Of a DNA stretch of 64,000 nt, positions 26,406-34,735 are shown in pieces. The notes beneath the pieces were generated by a model. It saw only the letters and a list, made by a program, of their open reading frames with translations. It was not told where the DNA came from and ran no database searches. Position 1 is the stretch's first letter. Each line of letters opens with the position of its first letter. Source of the DNA: CAVQFB01 sp963711675 (GTDB lineage Bacteria; Acidobacteriota; Terriglobia; Terriglobales; Acidobacteriaceae); the NCBI GenBank assembly GCA_963711675.1, contig CAVQFB010000011.1:62001-126000 (forward strand). The letters are read 5' to 3'. Made by a program: the position numbers and the translations under genes.

Positions 26406-26933
26406 ATGTCCGAGCGTTCCCCCGAGCAGGAAGATGACCAGATACGCGAATTGCTCGACTCCCTTTATCGCGTGGATTCGGGACGAATCCTGGCAACTCT
26501 GATCCGCTTGCTCGATGATTTTGATCTTGCCGAGGAGGCGATGCACGAGGCCTTTGCGGCTGCGCTGAGCCTGTGGCCGAGGAGTGGAGTACCCGGCAAC
26601 CCGCGACCATGCGGTCGCTCGGACCGACTGGGGGCAGATTGTTACGCCTTACGACCAATTGCTACGAATTCAGCCTTCGCCGGTTGTACAACTCAACCGT
26701 GCCGTGGCCATCGCCATGAGCGATGGTCCAGAGGCTGGTCTGGCGCATATCGACGCGGTCTTGGAGCATGGCGAATTGGCAAGTTACTACCTGGCGCATT
26801 CAGCCCGTGCAGATATGTACAGCAGGCTCGGCAGGACAGCTGAGGCCCGTGCTTCGTATGAGAAGGCACTAGCCCTAACCCAACAGAACCAGAGCGGCAA
26901 GTCCTGCAGGAGCGGATTCGGCAGCTGAAATAA
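26406..26933 (+). pseudogene. Decayed ECF-type sigma factor (SigJ/DUF6596, ECF42-like)
   Basis: The N-terminal part (from ATG 26406) reads RVDSGRILATLIRLLDDFDLAEEAMHEAF, the sigma-70 region 2 start of the ECF group with C-terminal DUF6596. After GVPGNPRP the frame breaks at about 26606. Sequence then resumes in another frame with DWGQIVTPYDQLLRIQPSP and LNRAVAIAMSDGPEAGL, the far C-terminal region. About 250 residues of the usual protein are missing in between. One base is also lost near 26886; restoring it gives EPERQVLQERIRQLK ending at TAA 26931-26933. Two independent lesions indicate true decay rather than an isolated base-call problem. Confidence 0.8.
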
Positions 26934-27277
26934 GAAATGTCAGGTGGCACATGGTTAGGGAAAAGCGGCGTGCCGTCTGTCCCCACATTCACCAAATATT
27001 ATCTTTCCAGTTTGTCATCCCGATGCCTCGCGTTTTCGCCAGCGAGGCGAGGGACCTTGCGTGGAGTGACCCCACGATCGGGTTTATACGCATCACCCCA
27101 CTCCGCCGCCAAATCGTACCAATGGGGATTGATCGCCTCGATGCGTCAGGAGCGCTGGAAACCGGGGCAGGCGCAAGCGGAAACCGTCGGTGCAATTTCG
27201 CGGAGCCCGTTTGCGAATAACTTCCGGTTAGGCGACAACTCGCCGGGACTGTGAGAATGCTTTTTCCGGGCCGAGCG
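26934..27277. other. Intergenic remnant with GTCATCC-type repeat
   Basis: A short copy of the GTCATCC repeat lies at 27014-27061 with arms CTCGC/GCGAG. No gene is recognised in the rest of the gap. Confidence 0.4.
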
Positions 27278-27724
27278 TTAACCGTACGTGAGGTCGGTGC
27301 TCTGTCCGACTTCGATGATATAGCCGTCAGGATCGCGGATGTAGCAGCGTATCTCGCCGTACTTGGGGATCGGCGGCGTGATGAACTCGGCTCCTCGACT
27401 TTTCCACAATTCATAGCACGCTTGAATATCCGCAACGCGGAAATTCATAAAGCTGTTGATGTGATTCGGGTCGGGGACGCTGAGCGTTACCGTCGGCTTA
27501 TCCGGGGTCGGCCCGCCTCCAACGTTCAGAATCATCCAGATATTCGCAAGCTGAAGGTACGCAGGCGCATTGCCGTCACCCATGGTCAGAATGCGAGCGC
27601 CGAAGACCTTTTCGTAGTAGCGAGCCGATCGCTCGATGTCGGCGACGGTGAGAAAATGCGCGATGCTGATCCCCTCTCGCGGGGGCATCTCATAGCTCTT
27701 TTGTTCGATTTGTACGCTGCTCAT
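27278..27724 (-). CDS. VOC (glyoxalase/bleomycin-resistance) family protein
   Basis: The product is 148 aa from the ATG at 27724; a 36-codon upstream extension has no family sequence. Two beta-alpha-beta-beta-beta modules are visible: FLTVADIERSARYYEKVFGARIL, and after the linker FRVADIQACYELWKSRGAEF followed by IRDPDGYIIEVGQ. This is the VOC metalloenzyme fold with a candidate metal glutamate in EVGQ. The substrate cannot be told. It converges on the decayed sigma factor, whose relatives in other genomes are often near small enzymes of this kind. Confidence 0.82.
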   Translation of the reverse strand: MSSVQIEQKSYEMPPREGISIAHFLTVADIERSARYYEKVFGARILTMGDGNAPAYLQLANIWMILNVGGGPTPDKPTVTLSVPDPNHINSFMNFRVADIQACYELWKSRGAEFITPPIPKYGEIRCYIRDPDGYIIEVGQSTDLTYG

Positions 27725-27911
27725 TGCCGACTCCAATTCCGATAAACAGTGCTCATCCGCTGATTCTGGTTCTTTCTTATCATACCTGCCGCCGATTAAA
27801 CCTGACGCGGAAAGGCAAAACAATTGGACCAAGGTATCGCTCGATACGTTGGTATCGTTTGCAACCAGTTGTCCGATAAGGTCGATCCGTCAATGCAGGC
27901 TCGGGAGGGTG

Positions 27912-27943
27912 GCCCACTCAAGCCCGGTTTTGGCTTGAGTGGG
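27912..27943. repeat. Composite repeat core, inverted copy 4
   Basis: CCCACTCAAGCC/GGCTTGAGTGGG (27913-27942) surrounds a CGGTTTT loop, matching the reverse complement of the copy 2 loop. Only the second hairpin of the element is present. It lies about 90 bp left of the RAYT unit. Confidence 0.75.
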
Positions 27944-28028
27944 GATGTTCACACGTCACGGATTTGGGCCAACAAACAAACTAGATTGTCCTCATGCCAT
28001 GGGGACTCACGCGTTTTCACCCCGCTGG

Positions 28029-28069
28029 GTGCCCCAGGTTCGCGAGCGCTCGGCGCGAGTTAACCTGGG
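28029..28069. repeat. Left REP of the RAYT unit
   Basis: An imperfect hairpin: the outer arms CCCAGGTT and AACCTGGG pair around a GC-rich middle with CGCGAGCGC and GGCGCGAG. The leading GTGC is outside the stem. Confidence 0.85.
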
Positions 28070-28123
28070 ATGATGTTCAGACATCACCGCGGTCCTCGGC
28101 ATGTGAGACCGACAATTGCCCTC

Positions 28124-28669
28124 ATGCCTCGTGGCCTCAATCGGTTCCAGGAGTCTCGCCAATCCCACTTTGTGACTTTCAGTTCTTATCGCCGGCAGGC
28201 ACGGTTTACCTCTCCCGAGATTAATGAGCTGTTCCTCATATGTCTCGAAGACATGCGAAGGCGTTTCGACATGTGTGTGCACGGGTATGTGGTCATGCCG
28301 GAGCACGTTCATCTGCTCCTCAATGAGCCTCCGGGCTCAACTCTGGCGAAAGCTCTCCACTACCTGAAACTCGGTTTTTCCAAACGGGCGCAGAACCTGA
28401 CCCGCGGCACCGGATCGTTCTGGCAGAAACGCTACTATGATCGCAACGTTCGCCATGCAGCAGAGTTCGCGATCAAGTTACGATACCTGCATCGCAACCC
28501 GGTAAAGCGTGGATTGGTGAAGCACGCAGCAGACTGGAAATGGAACAGCTTCCGCCATTACGCGTTCCGGGAAGTCGGGCCTGTGGAAGTCGAATCGCAA
28601 TGGACCGCGCACGATCGGGAGCAGAAAACCTCTAGTCGACCCGATAGAGTATTTCTTCACCCAGGTTAA
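28124..28669 (+). CDS. REP-associated tyrosine transposase (RAYT, Y1_Tnp)
   Basis: The product is 181 aa from the ATG at 28124 (MPRGLNRFQESRQSHFVTFS), where family members usually begin; ATGs at 28070 and 28073 would overlap the left REP. It shows the HuH metal-binding motif EHVHLLL, the N-terminal HFVTFSSYRRQARF and the catalytic-tyrosine helix KLRYLHRNPVKRGLV typical of Y1/IS200-like enzymes. RAYTs bind and cleave single-stranded REP hairpins. The gene looks intact, so the unit may still be active. The TAA at 28667-28669 lies inside the right REP. Confidence 0.92.
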   Translation: MPRGLNRFQESRQSHFVTFSSYRRQARFTSPEINELFLICLEDMRRRFDMCVHGYVVMPEHVHLLLNEPPGSTLAKALHYLKLGFSKRAQNLTRGTGSFWQKRYYDRNVRHAAEFAIKLRYLHRNPVKRGLVKHAADWKWNSFRHYAFREVGPVEVESQWTAHDREQKTSSRPDRVFLHPG

Positions 28670-28699
28670 CTCGCGCGGGCGCTCGCGAACCTGGGGCAC
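28660..28699. repeat. Right REP of the RAYT unit
   Basis: It begins CCCAGGTTAACTCGCG and ends GCGAACCTGGGGCAC, the inverse of the left REP. Its TTAA supplies the stop codon of the transposase. Confidence 0.85.
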
Positions 28700-28885
28700 C
28701 AGGCCACTATTAGTGTCTTCATTACGATGCGCGCAAATGTCCCTGCGACTCGGCGGCGTCTTTGAATGGAACGCGCCTGTGCCTGCGGTGCTCCGGACCT
28801 CAGGGTTCGACATTCTGTATCGCGCGATGCGATGCTCGGAATTCGTTCTCTGCGCTCGCGACGGGGGTCAAGAAGCGAAGAGACA

Positions 28886-30112
28886 TCACGGAGTGATTTT
28901 GTATACAGCTCCGGCAGCATGGCTAGTCGGAAAGGTGCCGTACAGATTGCCCTGTGTATCCCGAACTAAGCCGGTTGCAGGCTCTGCTCCGTGCGCGAAA
29001 TCGAAGAAGTGCAGCACCGTTTCCTGGCCGGTCGCTGTCATCTTGAATACGACTCCGCAGCCAAAATTGCACCACTTCGCGTTGTGCCCGCCAGCCTGCG
29101 TTGTGCCGTAAAGGTTGCCACGCGCGTCCCTTATCAGGCGCTGACTCCCGGGGTAAATGCCATCCCCGTAAGCAAAACTATGCAGAATAGTCTCCACGCT
29201 ATTCGTATCCAGGTTGAATACCGTACCGAAGTCCGAATCGCCACCGAAAGCCGTTGTCCCATAGAGGTTTCCTTCAGCATCCCGTACCAGGCCATTGGGG
29301 GCTTGTCCGTCCGGCTTTCCGGCAAAACTGTATAAGACGGTCAGGTCACCTGCCTTGGTCATCCTGAACACCATTCCATTGCCAGAGGCACCACCGGTGC
29401 CAGTCGTGCCATAGAGATAACCGTTCTCGTCCTGGATCAAATCGCCACTTGGAGCTGCCCCATCCGGCGATCCGGCGAAGCTGTGGAGCACAGTCAGTTT
29501 GCCCTTACTGACCTTGAAGACCGTCCCCAAATCAAACGAACCGCCCTCGCTAGTGGTGCCGTAGAGGTCACCATTCGCGTCCCGGATCAAACCGGCGTAC
29601 GGGTATGCACCGTCCGGCGTCCCTGTGAAACGGTGCAGCATAGTCTCTTTACCCGTCTTATTCAGCTGGAATACGGTTCCATAGCCAGAAGAACTGCTAT
29701 AGAAAGTTGTCCCGTACAAAGTGCCCTGCGAATCGCGGATCACTCGTGCCGTGGGATGCGATCCCATACTCCGGCCAATAAAGCTGTAGAGCACCGTCTC
29801 TTTGCCGGCCTTGGTCAGCTTGAATACCACCCCGCAGCCAGGGTAATTGAAGTGGATGGCTTTGCATGGTCCAGTGCCACCTTCGTAGGTGGTGCCGTAG
29901 AGGTTGCCGGCCGCATCCTGTGTCAAGCCGTTGGGGAACGCTCCGTCCTTTCCGCCTGTGAACGTGTAGACAATTGTGAAAGTCTGACTCTGTGCCGTGG
30001 GGGCCAAGGCGGCAAAGATCGCGGCCACCATCACGGCTCCAACTGCTAGAAGTGTTCTTAATGCTGCCAGTTTCAGACGCGAAATTCTGACACGATTTTG
30101 TTGTGTCCTCAT
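28886..30112 (-). CDS. Secreted GloVer-repeat protein (choice-of-anchor family)
   Basis: The product is 408 aa from the ATG at 30112, with AGGG upstream; 28 further codons upstream lack support. After a basic n-region and a signal helix (LLAVGAVMVAAIFAALAPTAQS) there are about eight repeats of the pattern DGAxPxGLxxDxxGNLYGTTxxGG...GxVFKxxxxGxxTVLySF, for example NGLTQDAAGNLYGTTYEGG and LIQDENGYLYGTTGTGG. This is the GloVer tandem repeat, probably a beta-propeller on the cell surface. The family is expanded in acidobacteria and related soil bacteria. Function is unknown. Confidence 0.85.
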   Translation of the reverse strand: MRTQQNRVRISRLKLAALRTLLAVGAVMVAAIFAALAPTAQSQTFTIVYTFTGGKDGAFPNGLTQDAAGNLYGTTYEGGTGPCKAIHFNYPGCGVVFKLTKAGKETVLYSFIGRSMGSHPTARVIRDSQGTLYGTTFYSSSSGYGTVFQLNKTGKETMLHRFTGTPDGAYPYAGLIRDANGDLYGTTSEGGSFDLGTVFKVSKGKLTVLHSFAGSPDGAAPSGDLIQDENGYLYGTTGTGGASGNGMVFRMTKAGDLTVLYSFAGKPDGQAPNGLVRDAEGNLYGTTAFGGDSDFGTVFNLDTNSVETILHSFAYGDGIYPGSQRLIRDARGNLYGTTQAGGHNAKWCNFGCGVVFKMTATGQETVLHFFDFAHGAEPATGLVRDTQGNLYGTFPTSHAAGAVYKITP

Positions 30113-30392
30113 GTTTCCCTCTTTGTCAGCGTGGATGTGGGCCTTGGCTGACTCTAGGCTTGGCGAGATCATGCAGTTGTGATGTGGCCCACCCAATGCA
30201 GTGACCCACGGGCCGGATAACCGGGCAAAAATGCTGTGGAGACCCTTCTCCTAGGTCCATGGCCCCGGCACGGACGGATTACCTCCGTAACCTGTCCGAA
30301 GGTAACGAAACTACTCTCGGTTTCCTGGGTTCGTATAACGTGACCGAAGAAGTTTCAGCTCCCCCAAAGAATCCAACGCCCCGGAGCTTGCT

Positions 30393-31787
30393 ATGAAACG
30401 TATTGCCTTGATGTTCACTCTGTCGCTGATAGCCCTCTTGTTGATCGGCTGCGGCGGCGGTAGCGGCAGCAGCAACAGCCTGACTTCCTCGCAGAGCCAG
30501 GCGCAAGTATTCGTTACGGGTGAAGACGCGCCGGTCTCGTCGGTAGTCGCGTTCAACATCACCATCGACAAAATCACTCTCAACAACAGCTCTTCTACCG
30601 TGACCGCGCTTAGTACGCCGACCGCGGTTGATTTTGGACGTCTCGTAGGCTTGCGTTCCCTGCTGGGATTTAACACGATTGCGCCGGGCACTTATACCAG
30701 CGCGACCATCACCTTAGAGGGCAGCAATCCAGCTCCCGTGATCGATTACGTCGATCTCACCACGACCCCGCCTTCGCTCGGTAAGGCGACGGGCACTCTG
30801 AGCAGCACCACGGTTACGGTTTCATTCCCCACGGGACAACCTCTGGTTGTGACCAGCAATGGCCTGGCCGGCTTGCATATGGACTTCGATCTGCGCAAGT
30901 CGCTGGCGATCGATGGCAGCGGCAACCTCATCATCACCAACGGCCAAATCGCCGTGACTCCAGTGATGGACATCATGGCGGTTTCGGCTTCCGACGATCT
31001 GGGACAGATCACCGACTTCCTCGGCAACGTGGTCTCGGTGAACAGCGCGAACAACACGTTCGTGATGCAGGGTCCGTACGGCTTCCAGGAAACGATCGAC
31101 GTCAACTCCAGCACGCAGTACAACGGCAGCAACAGCCTGAGCACTCTGGTGGCGAACGGCATCGTTTCTGTCGAAGGTACGGTGCAAGCCGACGGCAGCA
31201 TTCTCGCCAGCGCCGTCGAGCTGATTACAACCGACCAGGCGTTCATCTCGGGCCGCATTCTTGCCATCGCACCGGGTCCGATCGTAACCATGTTCGTGGG
31301 TGAAGAACTGGGAACGTCGGCCACGATTCCGGTGGATAGCATTTACACGGTCAACCTGAGTGGCGTGTCGCAGTACGCCATTTGCTTCATCGACAACTGG
31401 TTCACGAATGAGCTGTTCAGCGCTACCTCGATGGTGGTGGGGCAGCGGATCTTCGTGGGTGGCACGTATCAGAGCAACACATTTACTCCTGATATGGTCT
31501 CCTTGCGGCGCCAGGGCGTGGTGGGATCGCTGGTAGCGAACAGCGTGAACATCACCAACGGCAATCAGGGCAACTTCCAGATGCAGAACGATGCCTTGAT
31601 GAGCTACTCGGCGGGTGGGCCGTTCACCGTCTACACCGTCGACAAGACCGTATTCGTCAATATCAACGGGCTGAGTGGACTGCAAGCCGCGGGTGCGACC
31701 AACCTGGTCTCTCGTGGACTCGTGCTCTACGATCCCATCACCCAGAAGCCGATCGTGTGGGCACATCGCGTTCGAGTATTGCCGTAA
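30393..31787 (+). CDS. Lipoprotein with DUF4382 and DUF5666-like domains
   Basis: This 464-aa protein starts MKRIALMFTLSLIALLLIGCGGGS, a lipoprotein signal with lipobox LIGC, so it should be attached to a membrane by its cysteine. Residues about 38-190 resemble DUF4382 (VFVTGEDAPVSSVVAFNITI, NTIAPGTYTSATITL). The rest has repeated short beta-barrel segments of DUF5666 type (FLGNVVSVNSANNTFVMQG, GIVSVEGTVQADGSILASAVEL). The role is unknown. A strong hairpin follows the stop codon. Confidence 0.8.
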   Translation: MKRIALMFTLSLIALLLIGCGGGSGSSNSLTSSQSQAQVFVTGEDAPVSSVVAFNITIDKITLNNSSSTVTALSTPTAVDFGRLVGLRSLLGFNTIAPGTYTSATITLEGSNPAPVIDYVDLTTTPPSLGKATGTLSSTTVTVSFPTGQPLVVTSNGLAGLHMDFDLRKSLAIDGSGNLIITNGQIAVTPVMDIMAVSASDDLGQITDFLGNVVSVNSANNTFVMQGPYGFQETIDVNSSTQYNGSNSLSTLVANGIVSVEGTVQADGSILASAVELITTDQAFISGRILAIAPGPIVTMFVGEELGTSATIPVDSIYTVNLSGVSQYAICFIDNWFTNELFSATSMVVGQRIFVGGTYQSNTFTPDMVSLRRQGVVGSLVANSVNITNGNQGNFQMQNDALMSYSAGGPFTVYTVDKTVFVNINGLSGLQAAGATNLVSRGLVLYDPITQKPIVWAHRVRVLP

Positions 31788-31809
31788 GGCAATACCTGGA
31801 CCTGGCGAG

Positions 31810-31840
31810 CGGGCGGCCATTTGGCCGCCCGTTCTGTTTG
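31810..31840 (+). terminator. Terminator hairpin after the DUF4382 lipoprotein gene
   Basis: GGGCGGCC/GGCCGCCC around ATTT forms a strong 8-bp stem about 23 bp after the stop. The tail TTCTGTTTG is only moderately T-rich. Confidence 0.6.
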
Positions 31841-32013
31841 TGGCGCGTATTCGCGACGTGAAGCCGACTGCCTCTCGAAGCCCACGCCGTCGGCTGCCGT
31901 TTCTTCGGCCCCTTTATCGGCAAATTCCCTTCTAAAGCGGATGCTTGGTGTACACTGCCATCGCTTTGAGGCTCCGCATAAAAATCATAGCTAGACTACG
32001 GAGGATGAAAAAC

Positions 32014-32796
32014 ATGAAGCGGAAATTGGGGGGAGTTTCTGCATTGCTGTGCGCACTCGCGATGGCAGCTGTCTGGGCCGCGCCGGCACGCGCACAGATG
32101 TCTGAGGTGAAAGAGAAACCGCCGATGTACTCCTACATCGCGAACTGGGCTATTCCCCGCGCGCAGTGGGGAGAGATGGATAAAGCAAACGCAGCTGACC
32201 AGAAAAATATGGAAAAGGCCATGGCCAGCGGCGCAATCGTGGCCTATGGCAACGACATCATTTTGACTCATCGTCCCGAGGGAGAGACTCACGATGAGTG
32301 GTGGTCGTCCATGTCCATGGCCGGAATGCTCAACGTATTGGACCAAGCCTACAAGACCGGCACGGCGACGACCCCCGTTTATTCCACGGCGACCAAACAC
32401 TGGGACGAAATCATGGTCAGCCGGTATTACAACTGGCATCCGGGGTCATGGAAGGATGCGTACACCCATGTGGGGGTCTACAAGCTGAAACCCGATGCTC
32501 CGGATGATGCCCTGGTAACCCTCAGCAAGAACTTGTTCGTCCCGTTGCTGGAGAAAGTGCTTGCCGCAGGCGATATTCACGAGTACGAAATCGATACCGA
32601 AGCGGTTCACACAGAAGCGCCGGGTACGTTTTTGATCGTGTACATCGCGTCGAGCGCGGAGGGACTGGACAAGGTGGACGCAGCGGTCCGGGACACTATG
32701 AAAGCAAACCCTCTCGGTGGTCCGGCGTTTGGTTCCATGGTGGACTTTTCAGCTCACCGTGACGAACTGGCGCGCACCAACGCGACGTTCAAATAG
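32014..32796 (+). CDS. Secreted protein of unknown function
   Basis: The product is 260 aa. ATG at 32014 is chosen because GGAGG (32000-32004) lies nine bases before it; an ATG at 32005 abuts the ribosome-binding site. A signal peptide (MKRKLGGVSALLCALAMAAV..ARAQ) is followed by a soluble alpha/beta protein with two similar halves: YSYIANWAIPRAQWGEMDKA near the start and VGVYKLKPDAPDDALVTLSK later. This suggests duplicated ferredoxin-like (dimeric alpha-beta barrel-like) modules. I do not recognise a named family. Confidence 0.65.
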   Translation: MKRKLGGVSALLCALAMAAVWAAPARAQMSEVKEKPPMYSYIANWAIPRAQWGEMDKANAADQKNMEKAMASGAIVAYGNDIILTHRPEGETHDEWWSSMSMAGMLNVLDQAYKTGTATTPVYSTATKHWDEIMVSRYYNWHPGSWKDAYTHVGVYKLKPDAPDDALVTLSKNLFVPLLEKVLAAGDIHEYEIDTEAVHTEAPGTFLIVYIASSAEGLDKVDAAVRDTMKANPLGGPAFGSMVDFSAHRDELARTNATFK

Positions 32797-32875
32797 TTTT
32801 TAATTGTTGTCCTTTGGTCCGCGAGCGAGTGAGTCGTGATGCGCCGCTCGCGGGCCGACTTACGGGCCAATCGTG

Positions 32876-33067
32876 CTACAACATTCCACCGGTTTTCACC
32901 GCGAGTGTATTCAAAGCCATTTCCAGTTTGGTGATGGCCGCCCCAAGCTCCGGGTGCTCCCCGATCCTCGCCTGTAGAGTTTGCAGCAGGCTATGAGCGC
33001 CAGCAATGTTGTCGGTGAGCTGTTCCGAGTTTTCTTGTACGCGCGAATCGTTTTCTTGTTCTGGCAT
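32876..33067 (-). CDS. Small DUF4404-like helical protein
   Basis: The product is 63 aa from the ATG at 33067, which has GGAGG eight bases upstream; a 16-codon extension was not used. MPEQENDSRVQENSEQLTDN is followed by a helical hairpin (AGAHSLLQTLQARIGEHPEL, AAITKLEMALNTLAVKTGG). It resembles small cytoplasmic helical proteins of the DUF4404 type, but the match is judged only by general pattern. Confidence 0.5.
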   Translation of the reverse strand: MPEQENDSRVQENSEQLTDNIAGAHSLLQTLQARIGEHPELGAAITKLEMALNTLAVKTGGML

Positions 33068-33410
33068 GACCGGTGCCTCCGGGCCCATCTCTAATTCTAG
33101 TCCCCGATGACCCATCTCAGGTGGAGTTCGTTTGGCTGCCGATCTGATTCGTGCTCTTCTGGAAATGGCTGGAACACCCCAACTCGCCGCTTACGACACC
33201 GATCACCTCTCTCATCCCAGCTCTGGTAAGCTATCGGATCTGCTTCAGCTGGCTCGATGATCCTTCCGCCGCACATCAAGCGGGAATCTCTGGTTCGTAG
33301 AGTATTCTCCATTTTCAGGCATCATCCCTTGACGCCTGCCCTCATCTGTATACAATGTCGCTGGTTTCGGCACGCCCCCAAAAACCAACTCGAACTTAAG
33401 AGGAGGTCGT
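33068..33410 (+). promoter_or_regulatory. Intergenic region with promoter for the 33411 gene
   Basis: TTGACG at 33329-33334 and TACAAT at 33351-33356 are separated by 16 bp, and AGAGGAGG follows just before the ATG at 33411. The rest of the 343-bp gap shows no recognisable feature. Confidence 0.5.
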
Positions 33411-33956
33411 ATGCGCACGTGCAGGCCAATGCTCGCCTTTGTCGTATGTCTCTTTGCCGTCTTCGCCGCAAGTAAGACTCCACCTGGGTCGCAGTCCGAC
33501 GCCGACTACATCGCCGCTGCCACGTCTGCGGGGCCCGCTGGCATTGTCAAAAGTGCGGCTGTGGTTCGCGTCAATGACGACGGTAGCATGAAGACCGTCC
33601 GAGCCGGCAACAACGGCTTTACCTGCCTCGTGATGGGCTCCGACAAGATGTGTAACGACGCCAATAGCATGCAATTCCTACAGGCCATGATGAAGCACGC
33701 CCCGCCGCCGGATAAGCTGGGAATCTCCTACATGCTCTCAGGAGACGAAGGCGCAAGCAACACCGACCCCATGGCTACCGGCAAGACTGCGGACAATCAT
33801 TGGATCGTTACCGGCCCTCACATTATGATCTTTGGTCCTTCGAGCAAGATGCTGGGCCTTACTGAGGCGAAGGATCCTGATCCTAGTAAGCCGTACATGA
33901 TGTGGGCCGGCACGCCCTATGAGCATGCGATGATTCCGGTCGCCTCGCCGAAGTAG
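33411..33956 (+). CDS. Secreted protein of unknown function
   Basis: This 181-aa protein has an N-terminal signal (MRTCRPMLAFVVCLFAVFAAS) and a strong ribosome-binding site (GAGGAGG). The mature part contains DYIAAATSAGPAGIVKSAAVV, GNNGFTCLVMGSDKMCND with two cysteines, ISYMLSGDEGASNTDP and HWIVTGPHIMIFGPSS. Methionine content is high towards both ends. Similar proteins occur as uncharacterised periplasmic proteins in several phyla. I cannot name a function. Confidence 0.65.
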   Translation: MRTCRPMLAFVVCLFAVFAASKTPPGSQSDADYIAAATSAGPAGIVKSAAVVRVNDDGSMKTVRAGNNGFTCLVMGSDKMCNDANSMQFLQAMMKHAPPPDKLGISYMLSGDEGASNTDPMATGKTADNHWIVTGPHIMIFGPSSKMLGLTEAKDPDPSKPYMMWAGTPYEHAMIPVASPK

Positions 33957-34035
33957 AGCGCGGTAAAGGAAAATTCGCGAACACGACGTGCTGGGCGCGG
34001 TGCGATCAGCCGAGGGCCTTGCTCCGTCCCGATCC

Positions 34036-34410
34036 TCACTCCGGGTCGGAGCCGAAGCGGAGCACGTTGCCGTCAGGATCTTCGATCTGCATCTCCAGCG
34101 CCCAGGGGTAGTTGGTCGGAGGCATCCGAATGGTCACACCTTGTGCTTTGTATTCTTCGTGGAGTTTTCTTACGTCTTCCACACCGATCCAGACCCATGC
34201 GCCGCCTCGTCCTTGACCGCCGCGGCATAAGTAAATGCCACGGCCATCGCGCCCGATGTGGGTGAAATCGTCGGTGCCCCAGGGGGCATTCTTAAAGCCC
34301 AGCACATCCACATAGAAGTGAAGGCTGGCCTGCATGTTCTCGGTGCGCAGGATTGGGTCGATACATTCAAAACGGACTGGCGCCGCTGTAGCCGGATTCG
34401 TGACCGCCAT
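34036..34410 (-). CDS. VOC (glyoxalase/bleomycin-resistance) family protein
   Basis: The product is 124 aa from the ATG at 34410, with GGAGG six bases upstream. It is built from two VOC modules: ECIDPILRTENMQASLHFYVDVLGF, then WIGVEDVRKLHEEYKAQGV ending IEDPDGNVLRFGSDPE. The first helix-strand pair and the terminal glutamate/arginine pattern fit a small dimeric dioxygenase- or resistance-type protein. The ligand is unknown. It is unrelated in context to the other VOC gene at 27278. Confidence 0.82.
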   Translation of the reverse strand: MAVTNPATAAPVRFECIDPILRTENMQASLHFYVDVLGFKNAPWGTDDFTHIGRDGRGIYLCRGGQGRGGAWVWIGVEDVRKLHEEYKAQGVTIRMPPTNYPWALEMQIEDPDGNVLRFGSDPE

Positions 34411-34518
34411 GTGCTTCCTCCCGGTCAAATCCTACCGCGAATGTCGTTTCCAGTGAAGGCGGGATAGGCGCGGTATTGGGTGCAGTTCGGATTCTAACCA
34501 TCCTACCTCTCTATCGGC

Positions 34519-34610
34519 GTCATCCTGAGCGTAGCCGTTCTTCAGGCGAGCGAAAGCCCGCCCTGAGCGACACGAGCGCAAGCAAGCGGAGTCGAATGAG
34601 GATCTGGCGT
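34519..34610. repeat. Dispersed 'GTCATCCTGAG' repeat
   Basis: It starts GTCATCCTGAGCG and ends AGTCGAATGAGGATCTGG, the same arrangement as 7076-7150 with a different middle. It fills part of the 34411-34735 gap; nothing else is recognised there. Confidence 0.55.
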
Positions 34611-34735
34611 GTGTCTCACCGACATCAGGAACAGACCGCACCACTACCTGGGCCTTCGAAGTTTGCAAGAGTTGCTGTTCCGTGGAACATCAGCTACAAA
34701 TGAGCTGTTCGGATGACTCCGGGTTTCGCTCTTTC

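Larger units (their letters stand above)
28029..28699 (+). mobile_element. RAYT unit: transposase between inverted REP palindromes
   Basis: The RAYT gene is enclosed by two nearly identical 40-bp palindromes in inverted orientation (28029-28069 and 28660-28699). Both begin from outside with GTGCCCCAGGTTCGCGAGCGC and differ by about two bases in the centre. The right palindrome contains the gene's stop codon. No target-site duplication was found by eye. REP elements are thought to be mobilised or maintained by such transposases. Confidence 0.85.

Noticed and set aside
30822..31820. 332-codon antisense frame opposite the DUF4382 lipoprotein
   Set aside because: Histidine- and arginine-rich composition typical of antisense frames, without a domain.
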